Shown here: one piece after another, positions 32,522 to 44,892 of the stretch | Layout: every line of letters begins with the position of its first letter | How positions within the stretch are numbered: the first letter of the stretch is position 1 | The notes under the pieces: model-generated | What the model was told of the DNA's origin: nothing | Databases searched by the model: none | What the model saw: the letters and a program-made list of their open reading frames with translations, nothing else | Program-made: the position numbers and the translations under genes | NCBI GenBank assembly: GCA_027563935.2 | Contig: CM050450.1 | Location: 94,052,439-94,116,438, forward strand | Length of the DNA: 64,000 nt | Origin: Costus lasius | Taxonomy: Eukaryota; Streptophyta; Magnoliopsida; Zingiberales; Costaceae | Reading direction: 5' to 3'

Positions 32522-34185
32522 TGTTGGGGTATGCCCTTAAGGCTAATGTTTGAGGCCTTGGGATTGTATCAGTATCATGTAATAAACTCTTATGTTTATA
32601 AAGGCATGGTTGTTATTCAGGTTGTTATATTGTCTGCTGCAATAATTGTACTTCTGAATAATGTCTCAAAGCTGTTCAGCTGGGCTGACATGCAGTTTTG
32701 TCCTTAGTCGAGATATCTTGGTGAACATGAGACAGCCTTGATATGGTTAAGACTAATATGTGTTCTAATCTTATAGGATGCTTCGAGCATGGAATAAGAT
32801 GTAGACTCATGGGTACATTGGATGTACTGGACAGACCCTACTAGGATATTCAATTGCTTGTCACAATGTGAATAATCCTTGAATGCGACAAGTGGCACAT
32901 TTCCTCTGACTTGAGATCACTTGTGTTTCTAAATGATGATTGTCATTGTTTTGAGGTAGTTCAATATCATTTGAAACATAATGGTTATAGACTATCTTGG
33001 ATGGTGAGCTTGAGTCAGGTTAGGGCACTAGTGATAGACAAAGGATTGCCGTCTCCTTGTTTAAGGAGTGTGATGTTCTAAAGGGGCCCCCTGGATGAGA
33101 TGATTGAGAAAGTGTATGGCCATACCTAGGTGACTGTGTTCATCTGTTCTAATCATACTTATCATATTGGAGTTACAGGCTTGACACGCTTGTCCAATAA
33201 GAACATCCAGTGGCAAAGGAATTATGTATGCCTAGTGAGTTGATTCACACTTGTGCTGTGGTTTGGGTGTAGTCTTGGAAGACTCTTTTCTTTATATCGG
33301 GAGACAGTGATGTGTTGCTAGATACCCCTCACTGATCGTGATAACGTGAGTTATCGTTACCGACATTTAAAGGAAACCCTCAGGGTCGCACAATTTGATG
33401 ATATGGCTTACTTAAGTCAGATCGTGTGGACTGAATTGTTTGGGTTCAGTTTAAAGGGATTTAATCTCTGATTGTAAGTGAGATCTGGTCTGATCATGTT
33501 TGATTGATTAGGGCTTGAGATCGGTAAGCTTCGATCGAGAGATTGGATGCTAGATCAGTGAGATCAGGAGCATCAAGAGATCGACGGTCAGATCAAGAGC
33601 CTTAGGGTTTAATGTGATCTGGACTAATGGCTTGGGTCGATTGGTCTATGAACCAAACCAAATTGAACCAGCTCATTAAGTGAGCGTGTGGTTCAAATTG
33701 AGAGGAGTTTGCGCATGGGGTAAACACATGATCGCATGAAAGAGTAAGTTGGCTATTTTTAGCAACCACGCCTCCATGTCTTGTGTGGAGCGCATCTCTT
33801 GTCGCCTCACTTCTATTACCGTCGCCTTCTCTCGTGTGGAACCTCTGCTTCACGCTTTTGAAGAGTCGAGGACTAAGCAAGCAAGTTTCTCTCATTCCCT
33901 CCATACGAAGGACTCCATGAAGATTTGCTAGCACAAAGTCCCCAAGGAAGTAGTCGCCTTCTCATTGTGTGTGTCATCTAAGGAGAAGAGGCACTTGCGT
34001 CTTTGATTCCAAGACACCATCAAACCGATGGCAATGGTATGGTTCTATCTCTTGTGCAATCGGTTTTAAGTTGATTATAATGCATGCATCAAAAGATCCT
34101 AGAAACCCCCCTTTCCGCTGCTTAAAAGAAAAAATACATGCGCCTATCTAGGGTTTCACCCCCCCCTATGTTAGGGGATCTTTCA
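32522..34185 (+). repeat. C1e 5' LTR
   Basis: About 1,664 bp, TGTTGGGGTATGCCC...GGGGATCTTTCA, ending two bases before the PBS. It is homologous over its full length to 36680-38346. Confidence 0.95.
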
Positions 34186-34187
34186 AT

Positions 34188-34199
34188 TGGTATCAGAGG
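34188..34199 (+). promoter_or_regulatory. C1e primer binding site (tRNA-iMet)
   Basis: TGGTATCAGAGG lies two bases after the LTR end. The last but one base departs from the TGGTATCAGAGC seen in C1a. Confidence 0.9.
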
Positions 34200-36012
34200 C
34201 AGTTATTGCATGCTAATATGTTTGCTTTCATTGTGTGATCCTATGCATTGATCTATATGTTACATGCGCTAGTTGTGATAGGCGAAATTTACATGCTGGT
34301 TAGAGCTATTTTTATTTCTCCTAGGCGCATGTTTTCATGTTGGCGCATATGTTTGTTTTCTCAAACTTCTTATGACATGCGCGATTCTCATTATAGATCT
34401 AAGGCCCTGCATTAAACCCTTAGACGGGTTATTAGGGTTGAAGTCATCCCCTAGGTTAGATCCAGACAGTCTGATCAGACCATCTGACAGCCTTGATGGG
34501 TTGACCAGATAGCATCTGTGCGCAAGCACCAGATGGCTATAGGTCGACTGCAGACAGGCGTGTAGCGATGTCTGATTGAGACAACCTATGAACGCACATG
34601 AGTTAGGCCCGGGGTCACACCCGCTTGCCAGACCTCATTGTGGTCGTTCAGCCCTTGGCGCATGCATGGTTGACCTTTGGTCAACTCAAGTCAGTTAGGA
34701 CTTGGTGCATGCAAGGGCAGTGGATCTGACTAGGTTGGATGAGTGGATCCCTAGTAATGGACCGTTGTAAGGTTGTAAGGCAAATAAGGAAATTAAAATT
34801 GATGCCTATGGGGTTTTTTCAAAAAAATTTAATTTTCTTGAGTGGATCACATGTTGGTTGATGCCTATGCTTGTTTATTTAATCTTATGTGGGCTGCCCA
34901 TATTAAATGTGTGCTGTGCTGGGGCCTGCGTGCCTGGACTTTAAAGTTGTAAATTAATTATTGTGATCTGCGTATCACATTGTATTTAATTTATAAAATG
35001 TAATTGACCTGCGAGTCAATCTTGTCTAGATAGATTAATTTGTAAATTAATCAGACAAGAGCACGGAGCACACTTGGCAGAGGCGCATGCAGCAGTGGCT
35101 AGACCAGGTGGGAGGTCCAGGGTTCGACTCTGGGACCAGGCGCATTTTCCCTGGTGGGCGCACCTCAGCTGCAAATGGCGCTTGGGCCCTGGTTTGGGCC
35201 AGATGAGCAGCAAAAGACCCATCAAGAAAAGCAAGTGAAGACTTAAGTTAATTAAGGTCTTACTTAGGCTATGGGCTTTTACCACATAAGATTCATGCTT
35301 TCTTTTATTGTTTAAATAAGTAGAACAGCATGATTTATTTATCTTCTGCTATCACCATAGGAATTGCATGATAGTGAAGAAGATAAAAGACCGTTAAAAT
35401 CCAACGCTAAAATATCAAGCTCGTAAGCCTTCTGACGCGAAACCTCACTGTTCTGATTATTGTTGGAGCCGTGTTGTACCCACTCAGTGGGCACGTCCAT
35501 CTATCTTCAGACGGTGCGGGATTACACCTGCGTGTTACAGAGAAGGGATTTATCGCTTCTCGTTGCTCAGCATAGCACGTGGTGGTCCAGGGAGTAGGTC
35601 GGGTCAGCTTGACCATGTAGGCTACATATGTGGCGCATATGGTAGCGCATGGAGGCAGCCATCTGTGGGGTCAGAGATTGTGTTGTACCAACTCAGTTGG
35701 CACAGTCTGCTGGATTGCCCAGATGAAGGGGAATCGCACGGGTTGGCGATTGGCTAGGGCAGCCTACCAGAGATTAGTGCTTGTACTCTCTGTGCATCTT
35801 ATCTCGCCTGAGCGGGACGCGGAGACCAAGTATGAAATCTGGATCCCATCTCACTAAAAGAGTTCTACTCTTTCGGGCTGTTTTGCTGGATTTTTCAGCC
35901 AGATAAAATAGTGAGAAAAAGAATCTTTCTTAAGTCCTGATTGATTCTTAACATTGATACTGACCTTGCTGTTCTTGCATTGTTGTAGATACCTGCAGCA
36001 ACGAACACCAAG
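34200..36012 (+). other. C1e 5' leader (untranslated)
   Basis: It is homologous to the C1a leader in inverse orientation. It keeps the tRNA-like B-box block at about 35114-35137 (GGTTCGACTC at 35121-35130). No gene is present. Confidence 0.85.
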
Positions 36013-36546
36013 AGCTTCAATGTGCGATCCCTACTGGAAAGGGAGAAGTTTGCTGGGCCAAACTTCTCAGACTGGTTCGGACACCTTAAGATTGTACTTA
36101 AGGCAGAGAGGAAACTGTATGTCCTCGAGACGGCTATACCGCCTCAGCCCGCTCCGAACGCCGCAAGGGCGGTTCGGGAAGCTTATGAAAAGCATGTCAA
36201 TGATAGCATTGATGTCGCTTGCCTGATGCTAGCGTCTATGACGCCACCGCTGCAGCGTCAGCATGAGGATATGTCTGCTATAGACATGATAGCAAACCTC
36301 AAGATGCTGTATGCTGCACAGGCGAGGACAGAACGCTATAATCTGACAAAGCTGTTCTTTCAGAGCAAACTGGCTGAAGGGAGCCCAGTGGGAGCTCACG
36401 TGCTCAAGATGATTGGGCACAAGGAGGCTCTAGAGAAACTGGGGCATACCATCAACCAGGAGCTTGCTGTAGACATTATTCTGCAGTCTCTTCCGCCTTC
36501 TTTCGATGCGTTCATTATTAACTTTAATATGAACAAAATCGATTAA
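36013..36546 (+). pseudogene. C1e gag, truncated and start-less
   Basis: About 175 codons match residues 1-177 of the C1a gag (REKFAGPNFSDWFGHLK and on). Where C1a has its start codon, this copy reads AAG, so the family start is lost. The nearest in-frame ATG is inside the domain only (an internal CTG/ATG-like start near 36022 is unlikely to be used). The frame ends at a TAA (36544-36546) created at the deletion junction. The zinc knuckle and everything downstream are missing. Confidence 0.88.
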
Positions 36547-36557
36547 TAATATGGGTT

Positions 36558-36659
36558 CATACAGATGACAATCTGGCAGACCCACTTACTAAGCCTCTGG
36601 CGCAGCAGAAGCATGAGAAGCACTGTAATAATATGGGTTTGAGATTTCTCAACCATTAG
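36558..36659 (+). pseudogene. C1e pol tail (last codons of RNase H region)
   Basis: The final 30 or so codons of C1 pol (ADPLTKPLAQQKHEKH...) run to the TAG at 36657-36659, directly followed by the polypurine tract at about 36664-36679. Fourteen bases before it (36544-36557) are filler copied from 36626-36639. Confidence 0.88.
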
Positions 36660-36679
36660 ATTAAGTGCAAGTGGGAGAT

Positions 36680-38346
36680 TGTTGGGGTATGCCCTTAAGG
36701 CTAATGTTTGAGGCCTTGGGATTGTATCAATATCATGTAATAAACTCTTATGTTTATAAAGGCATGGTTGTTATTCAGGTTGTTATATTGTCTGCTACAA
36801 TAATTGTACTTCTGAATAATGTCTCAAAGCTGTTCAGCTGGGCTGACATGCAGTTTTGTCCTTAGTCGAGATATCTTGGTGAACATGAGACAGCCTTGAT
36901 ATAGTTAAGACTAATATGTGTTCTAATCTTATAGGATGCTTCGAGCATGGAATAAGATGTAGACTCATGGGTACATTGGATGTACTGGACAGACCCTACT
37001 AGGATATTCAATTGCTTGTCACAATGTGAATAATCCTTGAATGCGACAAGTGGCACATTTCCTCTGACTTGAGATCACTTGTGTTTCTAAATGATGATTG
37101 TCATTGTTTTGAGGTAGTTCAATATCATTTGAAACATAATGGTTATAGACTATCTTGGATGGTGAGCTTGAGTCAGGTTCGGGCACTAGTGATAGACAAA
37201 GGATTGCCGTCTCCTTGTTTAAGGAGTGTGATGTTCTAAAGGGGCCCCCTGGATGAGATGATTGAGAAAGTGTATGGCCATACCCAGGTGACTGTGTTCA
37301 TCTGTTCTAATCATACTTATCATATTGGAGTTACAGGCTTGACACGCTTGTCCAATAAGAACATCCAGTGGCAAAGGAATTATGTATGCCTAGTGAGTTG
37401 ATTCACACTTGTGCTGTGGTTTGAGTGTAGTCTTGGAAGACTCTTTTCTTTATATCGGGAGATAGTGATGTGTTGCTAGATACCCCTCACTGATCGTGAT
37501 AACGTGAGTTATCGTTACCGACATTTAAAGGAAACCCTCAGGGTCGCACAATTTGATGATATGGCTTACTTAAGTCAGATCGTGTGGACTGAATTGTTTG
37601 GGTTCAGTTTAAAGGGATTTAATCTCTGATTGTAAGTGAGATCTGGTCTGATCATGTTTGATTGATTAGGGCTTGAGATCGGTAAGCTTCGATCGAGAGA
37701 TTGGATGCTAGATCAGTGAGATCAGGAGCATCAAGAGATCGACGGTCAGATCAAGAGCCTTAGGGTTTAATGTGATCTGGACTAATGGCTTGGGTCGATT
37801 GGTCTATGAACCAAACCAAATTGAACCAGCTCATTAAGTGAGCGTGTGGTTCAAATTGAGAGGGGTTTGCGCATGGGGTAAACACATGATCGCATGAAAG
37901 AGTAAGTTGGCTATTTTTAGCAACCACGCCTCCATGTCTTGTGTGGAGCGCATCTCTTGTCGCCTCACTTCTATTCCCGTCGCCTTCTCTCGTGTGGAAC
38001 CTCTGCTTCACGCTTTTGAAGAGTCGAGGACTAAGCAAGCAAGTTTCTCTCATTCCCTCCATACGAAGGACTCCTTGAAGATTTGCTAGCACAAAGTCCC
38101 CAAGGAAGTAGTCGCCTTCTCATTGTGTGTGTCATCTAAGGAGAAGAGGCACTTGCGTCTTTGATTCCAAGACACCATCAAACCGATGGCAATGGTATGG
38201 TTCTATCTCTTGTGCAATCGGTTTTAAGTTGATTATAATGCATGCATCAAAAGATCCTAGAAACCCCCCTTTCCGCTGCTTAAAAGAAAAAATACATGCA
38301 CCTATCTAGGGTTTCACCCCCCCCCCCTATGTTAGGGGATCTTTCA
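36680..38346 (+). repeat. C1e 3' LTR
   Basis: About 1,667 bp. It differs from the 5' LTR by scattered substitutions and a longer C run near 38320-38330. Confidence 0.95.
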
Positions 38347-38351
38347 GAATT
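38347..38351. repeat. Target-site duplication GAATT (right of C1e)
   Basis: This matches 32517-32521. The inverted G2 LTR resumes immediately after it. Confidence 0.92.
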
Positions 38352-39319
38352 ATCATAACAAGAATATCATGACGAAATAATGATTATCTAGTCATTAAAA
38401 ATAAAAGGGATTACACCCCCATGTCCCAAAAGAATGTCTAAGCTAGCATGGAAGAGGAATTACAATAAATCATAGTTTAGAATGATTAGAAATCAAAGAG
38501 AAAGGGTAGAAGTTACAAAACAGGGCTATGATGAAAATTACAGCCCGTAATTTTGCGAGTGAATAGTGCCGGCGCCCGCTCTTTTATTGATTTCTCCTCC
38601 GATTGATCTCCTTTCCCTCTGAAACTTCTGGGGTATCCTCTCCTCCTCCAGACGAAGCTTCCTTGTGAAAATCGTGGCCTGAGGTGGCCTCTACGCCTCT
38701 CGGCGTGAGGCCGTGCCCTAGAGACGCCTCTCTTGATTTCTCTCTGCACCGTGGATAAACATTTAGGGCTTTTTGCTCCCTTTGTCTTCTCCTTGTTGAG
38801 ATGAGTTTATAGATTCTTTCTGATCTCAATTTGGTGCCTTAAATCTCGAGATATCGTCTTTTGAAGATTCCAGTGGAAGAATCAAGCAACTAGGTCAAAA
38901 TTACGGTACCATGATTTTTATTACGGTAGTGCCGTAATTTCTTCTGTGAATTCTAGGCAGAAATTACGGAACAATAATATTTATTATGGCACTGCACTAA
39001 TTTGGCTTCTGTTCTTTCAGGGCCAGAAATTACAGTCCCATAATATTTATTACAGCACTGCCGTAATTTTTCAAACTTACTCTGATTTGCATGAAAATTG
39101 ACGGTAGCTTCGTTTCGATATCTGGAATCCATTGGTGTGCTCAAATCTTCCAAAATCCATCAAAATATGACAATTTTTACCTGAAAATAATGAAAAATAA
39201 GAAATAGTGTAGATTCTGCAATATTTGACAAATAAGGCTTAAAAACCAGCAAAAGAGTATAAATATGACACAAAAGACCAATGAAATGGCAAAATATACT
39301 ATGAATTTTGGTTTCATCA
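38352..39319 (-). repeat. Inverted G2 LTR, second segment
   Basis: It continues 31847-32521 to the LTR 5' end (complement of TGATGAAACC at 39310-39319). A palindrome cluster lies at about 38900-39070. Total LTR length with the first segment is about 1.64 kb. Confidence 0.85.
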
Positions 39320-40818
39320 AACACATAAGGTTCAAACTTTGCTTGTCCTCAAGCAAATAAATAGAATAAAGAACAATGCTAAGTATGAAAAATATGGTCT
39401 TTTATGAAAAATAAATTTCTAAAATATAATCACTCATGAAATATTCCACCAACTTTTTACATAAAATTTCAGATAAATACATTGTCCTCTGAAATCAATC
39501 TTTAAGATTCACAATTTTGATGAAATAAAATTTTACGACTCGCATAATAAAAAGAATCTCAGTCTCATGAATTTACCCAAGTTTCAGTTTAAATCTATCA
39601 TATCTTTGTTTATAGAATTAGGATACCCAAAATCTTTTTCCACATCAAAATCTTTCTTTTCTAAATTTTCTTTTATCGTATTTTTGATGGTATGTACCCA
39701 CATAGATACACACTTTTTATTTGGACTTCAACCCTTGTCTTCGATACCACTGTCAATTTTACACAGTGCCAGGTAGAGTAGTCATTTTCTTTTTCTTTCT
39801 TTCATTTTTTTAAGGACTTCAACCCATATCTTTGGTACCACTGTCAATTTTACACAGTGCCAAGTAGGGGAGACTCTCACTCTTTTTGGATCTTGGACTC
39901 TTTCTTCCCAACAAATAGTAAAATGGACTAAACATCAACTAGGTTGATCAATTGACATCAATTCAAAAATTACACTCATATCCTCCTTTTATTCAAGAAA
40001 GATGCTTCACTCTTAAATTGCATTCATCAAACAACATACCTACCCAAAACCTTATGCATCAATCATTGAAGGATTTCAACAAGTAGATATATATCGAAGA
40101 ACTAAATTCAGCATAATAGGTATATCTCCATTAACGGGCATTGACATGCATAAACATTCATCATCATAGAAAAATTCACACACCTCTCATGGATTCAAGT
40201 CATAAAAATTTTAAGCATCAAAAATATCAATATCAATGCAAAATGGTGTGAAGCATGAAACTCAAGTAGTCAAAAGATGTAAAGTGATAGATCCGTATAA
40301 TCACATCAAATAGAAATTTTTAGAAGAAGAAAAGTGTAAATAATCAAAAGTGCAAACAATATTCACAAAACTATATAGCAAGTTCAATCATCATTAGAGG
40401 TGTAGCGTCGGGGCAAGTGTTGCTAGGTCCAAAAATGTGTCTTTTGAAAATTTTACCTGCACAATTTAAGGTACATAAGGCTCAGATAAAAAAATAGTCC
40501 CTTACATAGCAAAAATAAAATTTTTCTCAGAGATATCGCTGGAGGATTGAAGAGTGTGCTGGTGGAAAAGAGCTGATGCAGGTGAAAAGTAGAGGTGGAT
40601 TAGACGCTAGCAATGATGATGATGGTGCCGGCAGTAGAGTGATGATGAGTTGTCTTCAGTGGCCTACTGAAGATTACAGTCCTGGAGGCATAGTCATCGG
40701 CTGGTTGGCGGCGAGAGATGATGCTACACAGAAAAAAAATCAGAATCACTAAATGAAGATTCTACTACAAAAATAAAATCAATGGAAATAGAACATTGAG
40801 AGTATTGCTAGACTAAGG
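39320..40818 (-). other. Inverted G2 internal remnant (3' region only)
   Basis: In inverse orientation it matches 28650-30015, including the CTTGTCCTCAAGCAAA block at 39343-39358. Near 40800 it jumps to the leader just before a PBS, so ORF1 and ORF2 have been deleted. There is no coding content. Confidence 0.75.
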
Positions 40819-41226
40819 TCCCCGGCAATCGCGCCAAAAACTTGATAGCCCGAAAGGGAACACAACAAATCTGGCACGCGTGTACCTTGGACTAATCCCC
40901 GGCAACGAAGGACCAAAACATGATAGATTTTCTGAATTTTTATCTTTTTTTCTGATTTTCTTCTTTTTCAATAAAAAAAAATTATGTGTGGAAAAAGATC
41001 GTGGAGACCTAATTCCTGTAAACAAAAGCATGATAGATTTAAATTGATACTGGGTGAAATCATGAGATTGAAAATTCTATCTATTGTACAAGTTGCGAAG
41101 TTTTATTTGATTGAGTTGTGAATCTAGAAAATTGAGTTATGAGGAAACTTGATAGCCTGAAAGGGAACACAACAAATCTGGCACGCGTGTACCTTGGACT
41201 AATCCTTGGTAACAGCACCAAAAACT
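40819..41226. other. Scrambled G2/G2b leader and 3' fragments
   Basis: A degenerate minus-strand PBS (TCCCCGGCAATCGCGCCA, about 40820-40837) is followed by two near-identical leader pieces. These contain GGCACGCGTGTACCTTGGAC at about 40874 and again at about 41179. A plus-strand piece of 3' region (about 40980-41143) lies between them. The orientation changes within a few hundred bases show repeated rearrangement. No gene is present. Confidence 0.65.
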
Positions 41227-43061
41227 TGTTGTTAAACTGCAAGTGCACGGGGTATACGAAGTAATAAAAAAGTATCGAATCCACAGGGACTTACGTTGTC
41301 GAATACTAAATAGTTGATTTCTTACTAACTAGGCAAAACGAGATCGTGAGAATAACAATCGGTAACTAAAAGCGGGATTATTAGAGAGAAAAGCTAGGAC
41401 TAGGGTTTCGTTCACTTAAACTTTATGACTAGACATGAATAAGGATTTCGTTGATTCAATTTCATCATGTAGACGATATTATCAAAGGATGAACTCAAGG
41501 ATCACTTTCGTGCATCCGAGCTCTAGAATCTCTAGTGGAGTCTCGAGGATCACTTTCGTGCATCCGTGTCTCACAACTAGTTTTGCTCAAGGACCTCCAA
41601 CGTTCCGATCTTTGCTTTCGCACAAGATCTCCACATTTGACAAATAGACTCGATCTATAGACCCATGTTATAATCATGGCAATTATTTTACTAGAAAAGA
41701 TCAAGATGGATCTAACCTAAGGAAGGGATCCTAACATGCAATTCTAGGGTTCCAAATTCTCAAGCAATTACCTTTCAGTCTCAAGCGAAAATTCTAATAA
41801 CATAATTAATAATATGAACTTAAAGAGAGTATAAGCACAATTATCACATGAGAAAAATCATCATGCTAAAATCAAACTCAGCGAAATATTGAAAAAGAAG
41901 TTATCTAATCATTAAAAGTCAAGTGAACTACTCCCCCATGTCCCAAGAGTAGTTTAAGCTATCATCATGAGGGAATTACAACAAATCATGGTTTCAGAGG
42001 ATCGATAATTGAAAGACAAGAGGAGTTTTAGAAAATACAGCACGGCTGTGAAGTATTTCACAGCCGTAATTTGCAAATAGCTTCGGTGAACAGTGTCGGC
42101 GATGCTTTCCTCTTCGATTCCTCCTCCAATCGATCTCTTTACGGTCTGAAACTTTTGGTGTGTTGTCTCCTCCCTCTGACGGTGCTTCAGTATGAAAATC
42201 GCGGCTGGAGATCATCTGGATCGAGCGCGGCGGCGAAACCCTTGACGACGGCCTGGATCAAGATTTCTCCCTCGACGGTGGATCAAAATTGGGGCTTTCG
42301 GTCTCCCCGTAATCCTCTCGTGAAAAGCTCCCTTTTTGTTTCTTATGGCATCAAATATAAACTTCTGGATCCTCCGCAATCATCTCCGCAAGAATCGGGT
42401 GTGGACATTGACCTGGGCGTCGCGTTCAAAACGGGTTTTACGGCAGTGTAATTGTTTACGGCTGGTGCCGTAAAATCTCTTGAGTCTTTTGTGCCGATGT
42501 CGTCTCGAAAAATATGGCCCGTAAAATCATTTACGGTCAGTGCCGTAAAATCTCTTGAACTCTCTGGTTGGATTCGTCGGGGAAATACGGCCCGTGTAAT
42601 TCTTTACGGTAGGTGCCGTAATTTCAGGGCAACTTTCTATTCTGAAACGGCTGGGAAATACGGTACCGTAATATTGCTTACGGCCGGTACTGTAAACTCA
42701 GGAAATCTTTCTGTTCGGAAATCTTCACAAATTACGGCAGTGTTCGGATTTTATGGTACCATTTGGAATTACGGTACCATAAAATAGATTACGGCACTAC
42801 CGTAATTTGCTGGCTTGCTCCAATTTGCGTGAAATTTCTTGGGTTATCTCCTCTTGAGGATGAGAACTCTTCCATGTATTTGATTTTGCTTGAAAATGCC
42901 TAAAATAGTGCCTTTTTGCCTAAAAAGCATGAAAAACCAAAATAGAAGTAGACTTTGCAATATTTGATGGATTTAGCATAAAAACAAGTAGAAAGATCCA
43001 CGATTTAGCATGAAAAGGTATCTAGAATTATGCAAAATATACTAACTTTTTGGTGTCATCA
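41227..43061 (-). repeat. G2b LTR, inverse orientation
   Basis: About 1,835 bp. On the plus strand it starts TGTTGTTAAACTGC and ends GGTGTCATCA. It is related to G2 LTRs but forms a separate subfamily with PBS TGGTGCCGTTACCAAGGA. Palindromes recur with TTACGG at 42456, 42531, 42604 and 42678, that is every 73-75 bp. The ORFs at 42071 and 42452 run through these repeats and are not genes. Confidence 0.82.
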
Positions 43062-43387
43062 AACACATAAGGCTCAAACCTTGCTTGTCCTCAAGCAAAA
43101 ATCAAAATTTGAAATCAAAATTTGATTAAAAGAATAACCTTTTCATGCTCAATAAATTTCTAAAATACAACTTGTCAATGAAAAATTCTATTAATTGATT
43201 TACAAAATTTCAAGTAAACATATCATCCTCAGAACTCAATTTTCTAGATTCACAACTCAATCAAATAAAACTTCGCAACTTGTACAATAGATAGAATTTT
43301 CAATCTCATGATTTCACCCAGTATCAATTTAAATCTATCATGCTTTTGTTTACAGGAATTAGGTCTCCAAGATCTTTTTCCACACAT
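43062..43387 (-). other. G2b 3' region, inverse orientation
   Basis: It contains the complement of the GAGGACAAGCAAG motif at about 43085-43100 and matches 44960-45280 inverted. It forms the spacer of a large inverted repeat. Confidence 0.75.
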
Positions 43388-44892
43388 AATTTGTGAAGAT
43401 TTCCGAACAGAAAGATTTCCCGAGTTTACGGTACCGGCCGTAAGCAATATTACGGTACCGTATTTCCCAGCCATTTCAGAATAGAAAGTTGCCCTGAAAT
43501 TACGGCACCTGCCATAAAGAATTACACGGGCCATATTTCCCCGAAGAATCCGACCAGAGGGTTCAAGAGATTTTACGGCACTGACCGTAAACGATTTTAT
43601 GGGCCGTATTTTCTGAGACGACATCGGCACATAAGACTCAAGAGATTTTACGGCACCAGCCGTAAACAATTACACTACCGTAAAACCCGTTTTGAACGCG
43701 ACGCCCAGGTCAATGTCCACACCCGATTCTTGCGGAGATGATTGCGGACGATCCAGAAGTTTATATTCGATGCCGTAAGAAACAAAAAGGGAGCTTTTCA
43801 CAAGAGGATTACGGGGAGACCGAAAGCCCCAATTTTGATCCACCGTCGAGGGAGAAATCTTGATCCAGGCTGTCGCTGAGGGTTTCGCCGCTGCGCTCGA
43901 TCCAGACGATCTCTAGCCGCGATTTTCATACTGAAGCACCGTCAGAGGGAGGAGACAACACACCAAAAGTTTCAGACCGTAAAGAGATCGATTGGAGGAG
44001 GAATCGAAGAGCAAAGCATCGCCGACACTATTCACCGAAGCTATTTGCAAATTACGGCTGTGAAATACTTCACAGCCGTGCTGTATTTTCTAAAACTCCT
44101 CTTGTCTTTCAATTTTTGATCCTCTGAAAACATGATTTGTTGTAATTCCCTCATGATGATAGCTTAAACTACTCTTGGGACATGGGGGAGTAGTTCACTT
44201 GTCTTTTAATGATTAGATAACTTCTTTTTCAATATTTCGTTGAGTTTGATTTTAGCATGATGATTTTGCTCATGTGATAATTGTGCTTAGACTCTTTTAA
44301 GTTCATATTATTAATTATGTTCTTAGAATTTTCACTTGAGACTGAAAGGTAATTGCTTGAGAATTTGGAACCATAGAATTGCATGTTAGGATCCCTTCCT
44401 TAGGTTAGATCCATCTTGATTTTTCTAGTAAAATAATTGTCATGATTATAACATGAGTCTATAGATCGAGTCTATTTGTCAAATGTGGAGATCTTGTGCG
44501 AAAGCAAAGATCAGAACATTGGAGGTCCTTGAGCAAAACTAGTTGTGAGACTCGGATGCACGAAAGTGATCCTCGAAACTCCACTAGAGATTCTAGAGCT
44601 CGAATGCACGAAAGTGATCCTTGAGTTCATCCTTTTATAATATCTTCTTCATGAAGAAATTGAATCAACGAAATCCTTATTCATGTCTAGTCATAAAAGT
44701 TTAAGTGAACGAAACCCTAGTCCCAGCTTTTCTCTCTGATAATCCCGCTTTTAGTTACCGATTGCTATTCTCACGATCTCGTTTTGCCTAGTTAGTAAGA
44801 AATCAACTATTTAGTATTCGACAACGTAGGTCCCTGTGGATTCGATACTTTTTTATTACTTCGTATACCCATGCACTTGCGGTTTAACAACA
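43388..44892 (+). repeat. G2b LTR, 5'-truncated, plus orientation
   Basis: It begins abruptly in mid-LTR and runs to TTTAACAACA, seven bases before a PBS. It is the inverted partner of 41227-42737 and nearly identical to it, for example over the 95 bp around 42100 and 43990. Confidence 0.85.

Larger units (their letters stand above)
32522..38346 (+). mobile_element. C1e: internally deleted C1 Copia element
   Basis: 5,825 bp with both LTRs, PBS, full leader, the first part of gag and the last about 100 bp of pol, bounded by GAATT target duplications. It lacks the rest of gag, protease, integrase and RT. The LTRs differ at 11 or more positions by eye, so it is somewhat older than C1a. Because PBS, polypurine tract and leader remain, it could in principle be mobilised by a complete C1 copy. 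It interrupts an inverted G2 LTR. Confidence 0.95.

Noticed and set aside
32704..32898. Recurring 64-codon ORF (also 1241, 9585, 16956, 22818, 36862) as a conserved peptide
   Set aside because: It lies inside every C1 LTR and faces opposite to transcription. Its recurrence is explained by repeat copy number.
33602..33934. 110-codon minus ORFs at 33602-33934 and 37760-38092 as a gene pair
   Set aside because: They occupy the same position in both C1e LTRs on the antisense strand and are not kept in C1a or C1b.
42071..42787. ORFs of 126, 111 and (inverse) 139 codons in the G2b LTRs as coding genes
   Set aside because: They run through the palindrome repeats and are mirrored by the inverted repeat. 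Composition is that of the repeats and no domain is seen.
42440..42800. CRISPR-like array of palindromic repeats
   Set aside because: Units are degenerate, spacers are related to each other, no cas genes exist and the DNA is a plant LTR.
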